This document shows positions 24,607 through 33,431 of a stretch of DNA of 43,279 nucleotides, in pieces. Positions within the stretch are counted from its first letter, which is position 1. Every line of letters starts with the position of its first letter. The notes under the pieces were generated by a model that saw only the letters and a list, made by a program, of their open reading frames with translations, made no database searches and was not told where the DNA came from. Both the position numbers and the translations under genes were made by a program. This stretch comes from Lachnospiraceae bacterium (lineage in GTDB: Bacteria; Bacillota; Clostridia; Lachnospirales; Lachnospiraceae), in assembly GCA_900770785.1 (NCBI GenBank), contig CAAGLJ010000210.1, forward strand, positions 1 to 43,279, in the 5' to 3' direction.

Positions 24607-26289
24607 CTACATCGTCTGTTTCTTTAAATCGTCTGCATCAAAAGCATCACTGATTGGTGCCCCTGCGGGCACCATGGGAAATACCTTATCATCCCTGGGA
24701 ATGATGCAGTTAATCAATACAGGTTTTTTTAAGGCAATAGCTTTTTCAATGGCAGGAGCCACCTGCTCCTTTGTTTCCACCAAAATTGCCTCACAGCCCA
24801 ATCCTTCTGCCACCTTGCAGAAATCCACCTGATCCTCCAGTATGGTCTGGGAATACCTTCCTCCATAGAACAGGTTCTGCCACTGGCGCACCATTCCCAG
24901 TACATGGTTATTGAGTACTACCTGAACAATGGGAATCTGGTAACGGCTGGCCGTAGCCAGTTCATTCATATTCATACGAAAGCACCCGTCTCCTGCGATA
25001 TTGATACAGATTTTGTCCGGCCTGCCCATTTTGGCACCGATACAGGCACCCAGGCCATATCCCATGGTTCCCAGTCCGCCGGAGGAAAGGAAGGTTCTGG
25101 GCTTCGTATAATGATAATACTGGGCAGCCCACATCTGATGCTGCCCTACATCTGTGGTAATGATGGCATCCCCCTTCGTTACTCTGTCAATTTCCTCCAT
25201 GATGTACGGCCCGCTTAACTGGCTTTTATCATATCTTAAGGGATATTTTTCCTTCATTTCCTTAATATAGGAAAGCCATTCTCCGTGCTCCTGCCTTTCC
25301 AGCCCGGCATTTAAAGCCGTCAGGATTTCTTTTAAATCACCTACCACCGATGCATCTGTTTTGATGTTTTTATCTACCTCTGCCGCATCAATATCAATAT
25401 GTAGAATTTTTGCCTTTGCAGCAAAGGTTTTGGGATTTCCCACCACCCGATCTGAGAAACGTGCCCCAAGAACGATCAATAAATCACAGTTACTCACCCC
25501 CAGGTTGGAGGTTTTCGTGCCATGCATACCAATCATACCCGTATAGTACTCATCATAGTTATTATATACGCCCTGTGCCATCAAGGTCTCGCAAACCGGC
25601 GCCTGTACTTTTGCTGCAAATTGCCGTACTTCTTCGGCTGCCTCGGAAATCACTGCTCCGCCTCCAACACAAATAAAGGGCTTTTTAGCAGCATTAATCA
25701 TCTCCAGGGCTTTCTCAAGGTCTTCCTTCGTGTAATGGCCCTCTCTGGTTAAGGCATCGGCTGCCTTCGGCTCATATTCACAAAGAGCGGCTGTTACGTC
25801 CTTTGTAATGTCCACAAGCACCGGACCCGGTCTTCCCGACCTGGCAATGTGAAAGGCTTTCCTGATAGTATCTGCCAGGATATTCACATCCTTTACAATA
25901 AAACCATGCTTTGTGATGGGCATGGTTACCCCCGCAATGTCCACTTCCTGGAAGCTGTCCTTGCCCAGCAACGGAAGAGTCACATTGGCGGTAATGGCAA
26001 CCATAGGTACAGAATCCATGTAGGCTGTTGCAATTCCTGTAACCAGATTGGTAGCTCCGGGTCCGCTGGTAGCCAGGCATACCCCCACCTTCCCAGTGGC
26101 TCTTGCATAGCCGTCTGCGGCATGGGCAGCACCCTGCTCATGGCTGGTGAGAATATGGAAAATCTCATCCTGATGCTTATATAAGGCATCATAAATATTC
26201 AGAATAGAACCTCCGGGATATCCAAAAACGGTATCCACACCCTGTTCCTTTAAACATTCAATTACGATTTCAGCACCTGTCAACTGCAT
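24607..26289 (-). CDS. ilvB: Acetolactate synthase, large subunit
   Basis: This thiamine-diphosphate enzyme condenses pyruvate to acetolactate (valine, leucine) or pyruvate with 2-oxobutyrate (isoleucine). The 560-residue protein has all three domains: the N-terminal Pyr domain with GYPGGSILNIYDAL and the catalytic Glu in SHEQGAAHAADGYA; a central FAD-type domain; and the C-terminal PP domain with AGDGCFRMNMNELATA. GAGG is five bases before the ATG. It follows ilvD by 39 bases. No ilvN regulatory subunit gene is adjacent, so the small subunit must lie elsewhere or be absent. Confidence 0.95.
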   Translation of the reverse strand: MQLTGAEIVIECLKEQGVDTVFGYPGGSILNIYDALYKHQDEIFHILTSHEQGAAHAADGYARATGKVGVCLATSGPGATNLVTGIATAYMDSVPMVAITANVTLPLLGKDSFQEVDIAGVTMPITKHGFIVKDVNILADTIRKAFHIARSGRPGPVLVDITKDVTAALCEYEPKAADALTREGHYTKEDLEKALEMINAAKKPFICVGGGAVISEAAEEVRQFAAKVQAPVCETLMAQGVYNNYDEYYTGMIGMHGTKTSNLGVSNCDLLIVLGARFSDRVVGNPKTFAAKAKILHIDIDAAEVDKNIKTDASVVGDLKEILTALNAGLERQEHGEWLSYIKEMKEKYPLRYDKSQLSGPYIMEEIDRVTKGDAIITTDVGQHQMWAAQYYHYTKPRTFLSSGGLGTMGYGLGACIGAKMGRPDKICINIAGDGCFRMNMNELATASRYQIPIVQVVLNNHVLGMVRQWQNLFYGGRYSQTILEDQVDFCKVAEGLGCEAILVETKEQVAPAIEKAIALKKPVLINCIIPRDDKVFPMVPAGAPISDAFDADDLKKQTM

Positions 26290-26328
26290 ATTTACCTCTC
26301 ATTCCTTAAAGCATTCGCTGATCCTTCA

Positions 26329-27999
26329 TTATCCTCTGGGTACTTCCAAAACCGCTCCCCGGTTACCGCTGGTTACCAAAGAGGTGTATCTTGCCAGATA
26401 GCCGGTTTTTATCTTAGGCTCTCTGGGCTGCCATTTGGCTTTTCTTTCTGCCAGCACCTCATCGGAAACGTCTACATTAATGGTATTGGCAGGAATATCA
26501 ATCTTAATGATATCCCCCTCTTCAATAAGGGCAATGGGCCCTCCTACCGCTGCCTCCGGCGAAACATGACCAATAGACGCTCCTCTGGAGGCTCCGGAAA
26601 AACGACCGTCTGTAATCAGAGCCACGCTGGAGCCAAGACCCATACCGGCAATGGCAGAGGTAGGACTCAGCATCTCCCGCATACCAGGTCCTCCTTTGGG
26701 ACCTTCATAGCGGATGACCACCACATCCCCGCTGACGATTTTTCCTCCCTTTATTGCAGCAATGGCATCCTCTTCACAGTCGAAGACTCTGGCCGGGCCC
26801 TGATGCACCAGCATCTCATCCACTACTGCGGAGCGCTTAACCACACAGGAATCAGGAGCAATATTTCCTTTTAATACGGCAATACCGCCAACCTCACTGT
26901 AGGGATTGTCTACAGGGCGGATAACCTCCGGATCCAGATTTATGCAGCCGTCAATATTTTCTCCCACCGTTTTTCCCGTACAGGTAAGCAAATCGGTATA
27001 TAATAAATTCTTTTTATTCAGCTCATTCATTACGGCATAGACCCCACCGGCCTCATTCAAATCTTCCATGTAGGTATGTCCTGCCGGTGCCAGATGGCAC
27101 AGATTGGGGGTTTTTGCACTGATATCGTTGGCAATGTCCAGATTAAGCTCCACACCTGCCTCATGTGCAATAGCCGGCAAATGAAGCATGGAATTGGTAG
27201 AACAGCCTAAAGCCATATCCACTGCCAGTGCATTATAAAAGGCTTTTTCTGTCATAATGTCCCGGGGGCGGATATCCTTCCTCCATAATTCCATAATCTG
27301 CATACCGGCCTGCTTTGCCAGACGGATACGCTCAGAATACACTGCGGGAATCGTACCATTACCCTTCAATCCCATACCCAGAACCTCCGTCAGACAGTTC
27401 ATGGAATTGGCGGTATACATACCGGAACAGGAACCGCAGGTAGGACAGGCCTTCTCTTCAAATTCAGCCAGCTCATCCAGAGTGATTTTGCCGGCAGCCT
27501 GGGCACCTACTGCTTCAAATACGCTGGAAAGGCTGGTTTTATGGCCTTTAACCTTTCCCGCCAGCATAGGGCCTCCGGAAACAAAGATGGTAGGAATATT
27601 CACTCTTGCTGCCGCCATCAAAAGACCGGGGACATTCTTATCACAGTTGGGAATGCAGACAAGAGCATCCAGACTGTGAGCCATAGCCATACACTCGGTG
27701 CTGTCTGCAATTAAATCTCTGGTTACCAGGGAATATTTCATTCCCAGATGCCCCATGGCAATACCGTCACAAACCGCAATCGCCGGAAAGACAATGGGTG
27801 TTCCTCCTGCCATAGCCACTCCCAGCTTAACTGCATCAGCGATCTTATCCAGATTCATGTGACCGGGTACAATTTCATTATAGGAGCTTACAATACCAAT
27901 CAGAGGGCGTTCCATCTCCTCTTTTGTGTAGCCCAAAGCATTAAATAAAGAACGATGTGGAGCCTGACTGGGCCCTTTATTTACAGAATCACTTCTCAT
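26329..27999 (-). CDS. ilvD: Dihydroxy-acid dehydratase
   Basis: IlvD dehydrates dihydroxy acids to the 2-oxo acids that precede valine and isoleucine. The 556-residue length is standard. The iron-sulfur ligands are in CIPNCDKNVPGLLMA and ACPTCGSCSGMYTANSMNC, and the C-terminal signature GRFSGASRGASIGHVSPEA is intact. AAGGAAAC precedes the ATG. It lies between leuB (105 bases upstream) and ilvB in a leuB-ilvD-ilvB order. The oxygen-sensitive cluster fits an anaerobe, but family members also occur in aerobes. Confidence 0.96.
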   Translation of the reverse strand: MRSDSVNKGPSQAPHRSLFNALGYTKEEMERPLIGIVSSYNEIVPGHMNLDKIADAVKLGVAMAGGTPIVFPAIAVCDGIAMGHLGMKYSLVTRDLIADSTECMAMAHSLDALVCIPNCDKNVPGLLMAAARVNIPTIFVSGGPMLAGKVKGHKTSLSSVFEAVGAQAAGKITLDELAEFEEKACPTCGSCSGMYTANSMNCLTEVLGMGLKGNGTIPAVYSERIRLAKQAGMQIMELWRKDIRPRDIMTEKAFYNALAVDMALGCSTNSMLHLPAIAHEAGVELNLDIANDISAKTPNLCHLAPAGHTYMEDLNEAGGVYAVMNELNKKNLLYTDLLTCTGKTVGENIDGCINLDPEVIRPVDNPYSEVGGIAVLKGNIAPDSCVVKRSAVVDEMLVHQGPARVFDCEEDAIAAIKGGKIVSGDVVVIRYEGPKGGPGMREMLSPTSAIAGMGLGSSVALITDGRFSGASRGASIGHVSPEAAVGGPIALIEEGDIIKIDIPANTINVDVSDEVLAERKAKWQPREPKIKTGYLARYTSLVTSGNRGAVLEVPRG

Positions 28000-28104
28000 G
28001 TTTCCTTCCCTTCCGCTGCATCAGCAGCCTCCTTAACTTATTATCATCCAGTTTACCAATTCTTCCCGGGAAATTCAATCCTTTTTCCCTAACCGATGGC
28101 TGTG

Positions 28105-29187
28105 CTAAATTGCCTCTGCAATAAGGCTTCCCATCCGAAAACAGCCTACCTGCTCACAGCCTGTACTCATAATATCCCCGGTGCGATAGCCTTTTTCCAG
28201 AACACTTTCCACCGCCTTTTCAACGGCCCTTGCCTCTTCATCCAAATCAAAGGTGAATTTCAGCATCATGGCTGCAGAAAGAATGGTAGCAATGGGATTG
28301 GCAATATCCTTTCCGGCAATATCCGGTGCCGAACCATGACTGGGCTCATAGAGACCGAACCGGGAATCATTCAGGCTGGCAGAAGCCAGCATTCCGATAG
28401 AACCGGTAACCATACTGGCCTCATCGGATAAAATGTCCCCAAACATGTTTTCCGTCAGGATTACGTCGAATTGAGCAGGATCTTTTACCAGCTGCATGGC
28501 ACAGTTATCCACCAGCATATGTTCGAGGCTTACCTCAGGATAATCTGCCGCCACCTCATTGACCACTTTTCTCCAAAGGCGGGAGGAATCCAGCACATTT
28601 GCTTTATCCACGCTGGTTACCTTTTTCCTTCTTTTTTGGGCAATTTCAAAGCCCTTAATGGCAATACGACGAATCTCCTCCTCCGTATAGGTAAGGGTAT
28701 CCACAGCCTTCAGCATGCCATTTTCTTCGATGGTTTTTCTTTCCCCAAAATAAAGCCCTCCGGTCAGCTCACGCATAATCAGCATATCAAAGCCTTTTTT
28801 GCTGATTTCTTCCTTTAAGGGACAGGCTCCTGCCAGCTGGGGATACAGCAGGGCAGGCCTTAAATTGGCGAACAGGTTCAGGGATTTTCTGATTTTCAAA
28901 AGTCCTGCTTCCGGCCTTAAATGCGGCTCCAGCTTATACCAGTGAGAGGTGTTGGTATCTCCTCCAATGGAGCCCATGAGCACAGCATCAGAAGCCCTGG
29001 CAGCAGCAATGGTCTCCTCGGTCAAAGGAACTCCATAGGCATCAATGGAGGCCCCTCCCATTAAAACATCTGTAAATTTTATTTTATGTCCATATTTTTC
29101 AGCCACCTTGTTCAGCACCTTTTTGGCTTCAGCTATAATTTCCGGTCCAATTCCATCACCAGGTATACAGCAAATATTCAATTCCAT
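28105..29187 (-). CDS. leuB: 3-isopropylmalate dehydrogenase
   Basis: LeuB oxidises and decarboxylates 3-isopropylmalate in leucine synthesis. The 360-residue protein begins MELNICCIPGDGIGPEI and carries the NAD-binding signature YEPSHGSAPDIAGKDIANPIA and the metal-binding stretch around VDNCAMQLVKDPAQFDVILTENMFGDILSDE. GGAGG lies eight bases before the chosen ATG. An ATG five codons earlier would place this site inside the coding region. leuA and leuCD are not in the window, so the leucine pathway is split across the genome. Confidence 0.95.
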   Translation of the reverse strand: MELNICCIPGDGIGPEIIAEAKKVLNKVAEKYGHKIKFTDVLMGGASIDAYGVPLTEETIAAARASDAVLMGSIGGDTNTSHWYKLEPHLRPEAGLLKIRKSLNLFANLRPALLYPQLAGACPLKEEISKKGFDMLIMRELTGGLYFGERKTIEENGMLKAVDTLTYTEEEIRRIAIKGFEIAQKRRKKVTSVDKANVLDSSRLWRKVVNEVAADYPEVSLEHMLVDNCAMQLVKDPAQFDVILTENMFGDILSDEASMVTGSIGMLASASLNDSRFGLYEPSHGSAPDIAGKDIANPIATILSAAMMLKFTFDLDEEARAVEKAVESVLEKGYRTGDIMSTGCEQVGCFRMGSLIAEAI

Positions 29188-29229
29188 CCTGTTATCCTCC
29201 ATCTTCCTTTTTACAGTTTAGTTATTCCT

Positions 29230-29305
29230 ATGATAGCATATCATTGGCTATTTTCCCAATATATATCTTTTATGCTTATCATAACTTGAAATCATACCCG
29301 GTATG
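29230..29305 (-). promoter_or_regulatory. leuB-ilvD-ilvB promoter and upstream palindrome
   Basis: TTGGGA (29254-29259) and TATCAT (29230-29235) are 18 bases apart with TGC before the -10 box. About 35 bases further upstream lies CATACCCGGTATG (29293-29305), a palindrome with six-base perfect arms, placed where an activator or repressor could bind. I do not recognise it as a known branched-chain regulator site, and no T-box features were found. Confidence 0.55.
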
Positions 29306-29358
29306 CTTTATTTTCCCTGAGTCAGATTTTGGCATCCATACACTGGCATGAGGCTTAG

Positions 29359-29387
29359 TTGCATTCTTCTTTGGAAAATGCTATAAA
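29359..29387 (+). promoter_or_regulatory. Promoter of the HAD phosphatase gene
   Basis: TTGCAT (29359-29364) and TATAAA (29382-29387) are 17 bases apart with TGC before the -10 box. Transcription would begin about 25 bases before the chosen start codon. Confidence 0.7.
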
Positions 29388-29419
29388 GAAAAGACTATAA
29401 CAATTATATGGAGATGGAA

Positions 29420-30067
29420 ATGAAATACGAACTGATTATTTTTGATATGGATGGCACCATTTTGGATACTCTGGAGGATTTACAAAGCAGCCTTAATCAT
29501 GCTCTGGCCCTTTCCGGCTTTGCGGTGCGAAGTCTTGATGAGGTCAGAAGTTTTGTAGGAAACGGCATCGGAAAGCTGATTGAACGAAGCCTTCCTGCCT
29601 CTAGCCTTCCTGCACACTTTGAAAAGGTTTATGGAGATTTTATGGCCCACTACACCATTCACTGTACAGATCTGACCCGTCCCTATGCCGGAATCCCTCA
29701 GCTGATCAGTACCCTGCGTAAAAAGGGATGTCAGACGGCGGTTGTATCCAATAAAGCAGATGCCGCAGTAGGCGAGCTTTGCCGCAGGTATTTTCCCGGC
29801 CTCTTTGACTATGCAATTGGTGAACGCGAGGGACTTGCCAGAAAGCCGGAAGCCGATCTGGTTAATTTTGTTTTGAAAGAGCTTAACTGTCCAAAGGAAA
29901 AGACAGTCTATATCGGCGATTCTGAGGTGGATATTGCCACTGCTCAAAATGCAGGACTGGATGCCATTATTGTAGACTGGGGATTTCGGGATACTGCTTT
30001 TTTAAAAAAGCAGGGAGCTAAAACGATTGCTTCCTCCCCGGAGGAAATTCTTGCTTTATTGGAATAA
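29420..30067 (+). CDS. HAD-family phosphatase, phosphoglycolate phosphatase-like
   Basis: The 215-residue protein has all four HAD motifs: the nucleophile loop IIFDMDGTILDT at the N-terminus, VVSNKADA (motif II), the lysine in REGLARKPEAD (motif III) and YIGDSEVDIATAQNAGLD (motif IV). An alpha-helical C1 cap sits between motifs I and II. This is the Gph/PgmB-like class, which hydrolyses small phosphomonoesters such as phosphoglycolate; the exact substrate is not determined. GGAG six bases before MKYELIIF supports this start over an ATG four codons earlier. It is monocistronic. Confidence 0.88.
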   Translation: MKYELIIFDMDGTILDTLEDLQSSLNHALALSGFAVRSLDEVRSFVGNGIGKLIERSLPASSLPAHFEKVYGDFMAHYTIHCTDLTRPYAGIPQLISTLRKKGCQTAVVSNKADAAVGELCRRYFPGLFDYAIGEREGLARKPEADLVNFVLKELNCPKEKTVYIGDSEVDIATAQNAGLDAIIVDWGFRDTAFLKKQGAKTIASSPEEILALLE

Positions 30068-30142
30068 GCCAAAGATTTGTACCGTTGCACAAAGGTTCTG
30101 TGTTCAAAGATTGGTTAAAGCAGCAGGCTGAGAGGAAACAGA

Positions 30143-30182
30143 AAAAAAGCTGTTACCTGAGTACTCAGGTAACAGCTTTTTT
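30143..30182. terminator. Bidirectional terminator between the HAD gene and the small minus-strand gene
   Basis: A perfect palindrome (AGCTGTTACCTGAG / CTCAGGTAACAGCT with a TA centre) is flanked by A6-7 on the left and T6 on the right, so it works for both converging transcripts. The minus-strand gene's stop codon abuts it. Confidence 0.93.
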
Positions 30183-30483
30183 AACTTAATCCGAAATCTG
30201 CCAGCGAAAACTGTCTGCCTATTTCCAGCTCCGACATATTTTCCTGATTATCCTTTTCTTTATTACTGTTTTCTTTATCAGCAGTCTCCTCATGTGATGT
30301 ATCCCGAACCTGCTTAATGCCAAAGCTGGCATCATAACCTATTTCCTGCAGGAAAGCACGAAGCTTCTTAATTTCCTGATTGATATTTGCCTTTGGCGGC
30401 AACAGTATGGAAACGATGGAAGAATCAAACTGCACCTGATATCCGGCCTTCTTCAGCTTTCCTACTGCCTGTGTTTTTTCCAT
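30181..30483 (-). CDS. Small protein of unknown function downstream of yajC, 100 residues
   Basis: No family recognised. The first 60 residues look like a small alpha-beta fold (KKAGYQVQFDSSIVSILLPP, then a helix INQEIKKLRAFLQEIGYDA). The last 40 are acidic and low-complexity (TADKENSNKEKDNQENMSEL), ending with a hydrophobic FSLADFGLS. No signal peptide or membrane helix. It lies 64 bases after yajC on the same strand and shares the following terminator, so it is probably co-transcribed with tgt and yajC. The function is open. Confidence 0.7.
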   Translation of the reverse strand: MEKTQAVGKLKKAGYQVQFDSSIVSILLPPKANINQEIKKLRAFLQEIGYDASFGIKQVRDTSHEETADKENSNKEKDNQENMSELEIGRQFSLADFGLS

Positions 30484-30547
30484 TAATTACCTCGCTTCAC
30501 AGTGCCTTTATCCCCAGATTTCTCCAGTCAGGGACAAAGCCAGCCGG

Positions 30548-30853
30548 TTATTCTCCCGCTTTTTCCACCTGTATAATGGCAGATTTCTGCATGGGAATAC
30601 GGCAGTTTTTATTGTTTCCAAACTCAACGATTACGGTATCATCATCAATATCAATCAAAACACCATAGAAACCACTGGTAGTCAGCACACTGTCACCGAT
30701 TTCCATAGAGGCAAGCATAGCTCCCACTCTCTTCTGCTCCTTCTTCTGAGGGCGGACAGTAACAAAATAAATGAAGGCAAAAATAGCCACAATATAGATT
30801 ACCAGAAACAGACCATTGCCAAATAAAGAACCTTCGGTTAATAAAATACCCAT
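30548..30853 (-). CDS. yajC: Preprotein translocase subunit YajC
   Basis: YajC is the accessory subunit of the Sec translocon associated with SecDF. The 101-residue protein has one membrane helix (LFLVIYIVAIFAFIYFVTV) followed by RPQKKEQKR, the family hallmark, and a small cytoplasmic beta domain with GDSVLTTSGFYGVLIDIDDD. AGGAGG eight bases before MGILLTEG fixes the start. A longer frame running back to 31030 lies in tgt and is rejected. The tgt-yajC order is the common bacterial arrangement; secD and secF do not follow here. Confidence 0.94.
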   Translation of the reverse strand: MGILLTEGSLFGNGLFLVIYIVAIFAFIYFVTVRPQKKEQKRVGAMLASMEIGDSVLTTSGFYGVLIDIDDDTVIVEFGNNKNCRIPMQKSAIIQVEKAGE

Positions 30854-30953
30854 TATTCTTTCCTCCTTGTTATCCTGAAAAATAGTCTTATCTATCATAC
30901 ACAAAAAAAGAACAGGCTTCAAGTTTTTTCTTATTCTTTTCCTTAAACAAATT

Positions 30954-32090
30954 TCACTGATTTGAGCCTGAAGCCATTCCTTCCAATTTCCTTTTTTTGT
31001 AGGAAGTAAAATTGCCTGCATCCAGGGCATCCCTTATTTCTTCCATCATGGTATTGTAAAAATAAAGGTTGTGAAGTACACAAAGACGCATTCCCAGCAT
31101 TTCTTTGGCCTTCAGCAGATGGCGGATATAGGCTCTGGAATATCTTACGCAGGCAGGACACTGGCAGCCCTCCTCTATGGGTCTCATATCCTTTTCGTAT
31201 TTTGCATTAAACAAATTGATTTTTCCCTGATTGGTGTACAAATGCCCATGACGTCCGTTACGGGTGGGGTATACACAGTCAAAAAAATCGATTCCCCTCT
31301 CTACTCCCTCCAGAATATTGGCTGGTGTTCCTACCCCCATCAGATACGTCGGCTTATCTGCCGGAAGCCAGGGCACCGTCTCCTCAAGCACATGATACAT
31401 CTCTTCATGGGTTTCTCCTACCGCAAGGCCGCCTACGGCATAGCCATCCAGTTCCATTTCCCGAATCCGCTTTGCGTGTTCAATCCGAATATCTGTATAG
31501 ATGGCTCCCTGATTAATGCCAAAAAGCAGCTGGTTTTTATTAATAGTGTTCTCACCGTCATTCAGCTCCTTCATTTTTTTCTTACAACGAAGGAGCCATC
31601 TGGTGGTTCTTTCTACCGATGGAAGAACGTAATCTCTTTCTGCCTTTGCAGGAGGACATTCATCAAAGGCCATGGCTATGGTGGAGGCCAGATTGGACTG
31701 GATCTCCATGCTTTCCTCAGGTCCCATAAAAATCTTTCTTCCATCAATATGAGAATGGAAATAGACCCCCTCCTCTTTGATTTTCCGAAGGCCTGCCAGA
31801 GAAAAGACCTGAAATCCTCCCGAGTCGGTTAATATGGGCCTGTTCCAGCTCATAAAAGAATGGAGCCCTCCCAATTCCTTAATAACCCTGTCTCCGGTAC
31901 GGACATGGAGATGATAGGTATTGGACAGCTCTACCTGACATTTTACCCTCTCCAAATCTTCTGTAGATACAGCCCCTTTAATGGCTGCAACGGTTCCTAC
32001 GTTCATAAATACCGGTGTCTGTATGGTTCCATGAACCGTTTCCAGCCGGCCTCTTTTAGCCCGCCCTTCCTGTTTTAAAACCTGATACAC
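30954..32090 (-). CDS. tgt: tRNA-guanine transglycosylase (queuine tRNA-ribosyltransferase)
   Basis: Tgt exchanges guanine-34 for the queuosine precursor preQ1 in tRNAs with GUN anticodons. The 378-residue barrel has the general-base region ILTDSGGFQVFSL, AMAFDECPPAKAERDYV, the nucleophile Asp in GIDFFDCVYPTRNGRHGHLYT and the zinc site CQCPACVRYSRAYIRHL...LHNLYFY. The start codon is GTG, supported by GAGG seven bases upstream. yajC follows about 100 bases later. No queA or preQ1 synthesis genes are in the window. Confidence 0.96.
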   Translation of the reverse strand: MYQVLKQEGRAKRGRLETVHGTIQTPVFMNVGTVAAIKGAVSTEDLERVKCQVELSNTYHLHVRTGDRVIKELGGLHSFMSWNRPILTDSGGFQVFSLAGLRKIKEEGVYFHSHIDGRKIFMGPEESMEIQSNLASTIAMAFDECPPAKAERDYVLPSVERTTRWLLRCKKKMKELNDGENTINKNQLLFGINQGAIYTDIRIEHAKRIREMELDGYAVGGLAVGETHEEMYHVLEETVPWLPADKPTYLMGVGTPANILEGVERGIDFFDCVYPTRNGRHGHLYTNQGKINLFNAKYEKDMRPIEEGCQCPACVRYSRAYIRHLLKAKEMLGMRLCVLHNLYFYNTMMEEIRDALDAGNFTSYKKRKLEGMASGSNQ

Positions 32091-32204
32091 TGTTTTTCCT
32101 CACCTTTTCCTCGATTATTATGATTATCATGTATTATGGGTTTGAGATCACCCTTCTTTTTCCCCTATGTGTTTACCTGTGTGCTTACATAAGGAAAGTA
32201 TTTC

Positions 32205-33233
32205 CTATTCGGAAATACTTTCTACAAACTCCTCTAATGTTAAGCCATTGTCCATGATAATGGCTGCCGCCTCTTTCCCTACATAACGAAAGTGCCAGGG
32301 CTCATAATCGATACCGGTAATATGTTCCTTTCCCTCAGGGTAGCGGAGAATAAATCCATATTCCCTGCTATGCTCCCAAAGCCACTGACCTGCTGCTGTC
32401 TTTCCAAAGCCCTCGTCCAGAATCGTATAGGTATCGCATATAATATCCAAAGCCAGTCCAATCTGATGCTCACTGGCTCCCGGAACGGTTACAATCTGGG
32501 AAGCCTTCTTATAGGCCTCCATATAATTGTCTCCCTGCCCCATATAAAGATTGATTTTACGCTCAAAAAGAACATTTTGCAAAGAAATATCCCGATAAGG
32601 AGAGCAGACAATCAGATTCACTCCATCTTCCTTTGCGGCCTGCAGCATGGCAAACAACTCCGGTAAAATTCTGGCATCGCATTTCATATTTGCAGTAATA
32701 GTCCCCATTTCAAAGGTATAATCCTCGGGGACAGGATGCTGCTTATTTACCAGAATCAGATTCCAGTCATCTTTGGAAAAGCCTTCTGTACCGACTGTAC
32801 CAGTATTCTGATTCAACAATTTCTGGGAATGAGAATCTCCTAAAATTTCTTCAGCAGAATACTTGGCATCGTTTCCGCTGTGATCATTCCCTCCTGTTTC
32901 TGTAAGAAGCAGCTCTCCCCCCTCATCAGACAGCTGCCCCTGTTCCTGGGCCAGGTCTGCCGGCTGTGCCGACTGCTTTTCTTCTGCCTGTACCATATTG
33001 GCTGTCTGCTGATTCTGGAAGGAGGGAGCAGAAAAACTGCTGCTGACGAAAAAGACCAGAACCGCCAGGCCTGCTGCTGCCAGCCGTTTTCTGTTTTGTT
33101 TCAGATATTTCGCCATACAATCTAAAAAAATAATAAGCACAATCTTAAGCAGCATAAAGGGTCTTGTCCATTTATGCCGGTTTCCTAGCTGTATGCACTT
33201 GGCTATGTGTATATTTCTCCATGTCTGCTTCAT
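32205..33233 (-). CDS. VanY-like D-alanyl-D-alanine carboxypeptidase (M15 family)
   Basis: M15B peptidases trim D-Ala from peptidoglycan stem peptides using zinc. The 342-residue frame has a membrane or signal segment (LAAAGLAVLVFFVSSSFSA, about 50-68), a low-complexity Gln/Glu-rich linker to about residue 150 and a C-terminal catalytic domain with SPYRDISLQNVLF, the zinc motif SEHQIGLALDI and EPWHFRYVGKEAA. The start is uncertain: neither the first ATG nor inner ones (33155, 33116) has a clear ribosome binding site, and a TATAAT lies close upstream near 33256. It would act outside the cell, anchored by the N-terminus. Confidence 0.88.
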   Translation of the reverse strand: MKQTWRNIHIAKCIQLGNRHKWTRPFMLLKIVLIIFLDCMAKYLKQNRKRLAAAGLAVLVFFVSSSFSAPSFQNQQTANMVQAEEKQSAQPADLAQEQGQLSDEGGELLLTETGGNDHSGNDAKYSAEEILGDSHSQKLLNQNTGTVGTEGFSKDDWNLILVNKQHPVPEDYTFEMGTITANMKCDARILPELFAMLQAAKEDGVNLIVCSPYRDISLQNVLFERKINLYMGQGDNYMEAYKKASQIVTVPGASEHQIGLALDIICDTYTILDEGFGKTAAGQWLWEHSREYGFILRYPEGKEHITGIDYEPWHFRYVGKEAAAIIMDNGLTLEEFVESISE

Positions 33234-33361
33234 TTCTTCTTCGTTCTTTCACCAGTATTATATTTACTTTTTCTCTTGTTTCTTCTTATCTTTTATCATA
33301 TCATAGAACATTTTTTTGTACAGTATTTTTTTCAAAAATCCACTAATTTCCTCAGCTGAAC

Positions 33362-33390
33362 TTGAAATTTTTTCTGCCTGTCTGTATACT
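33362..33390 (+). promoter_or_regulatory. Promoter of aroC
   Basis: TTGAAA (33362-33367) and TATACT (33385-33390) are 17 bases apart, placing the transcription start about 35 bases before the aroC ATG. No attenuator or riboswitch is visible in this short leader. Confidence 0.75.
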
Positions 33391-33431
33391 GATTCCTAAA
33401 GAAATAAAAAACAAGCAGAAAGTGAGAACTT

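Noticed and set aside
29188..29300. T-box or leader-peptide attenuator upstream of leuB
   Set aside because: No T-box core (TGGNACCGCG-like) or run of branched-chain codons was found, and the promoter lies only about 40 bases before the gene.
30181..30483. Small gene after yajC as a toxin or antitoxin
   Set aside because: No partner gene of suitable size and no recognisable toxin or antitoxin motif; it appears to be part of the tgt-yajC transcript.
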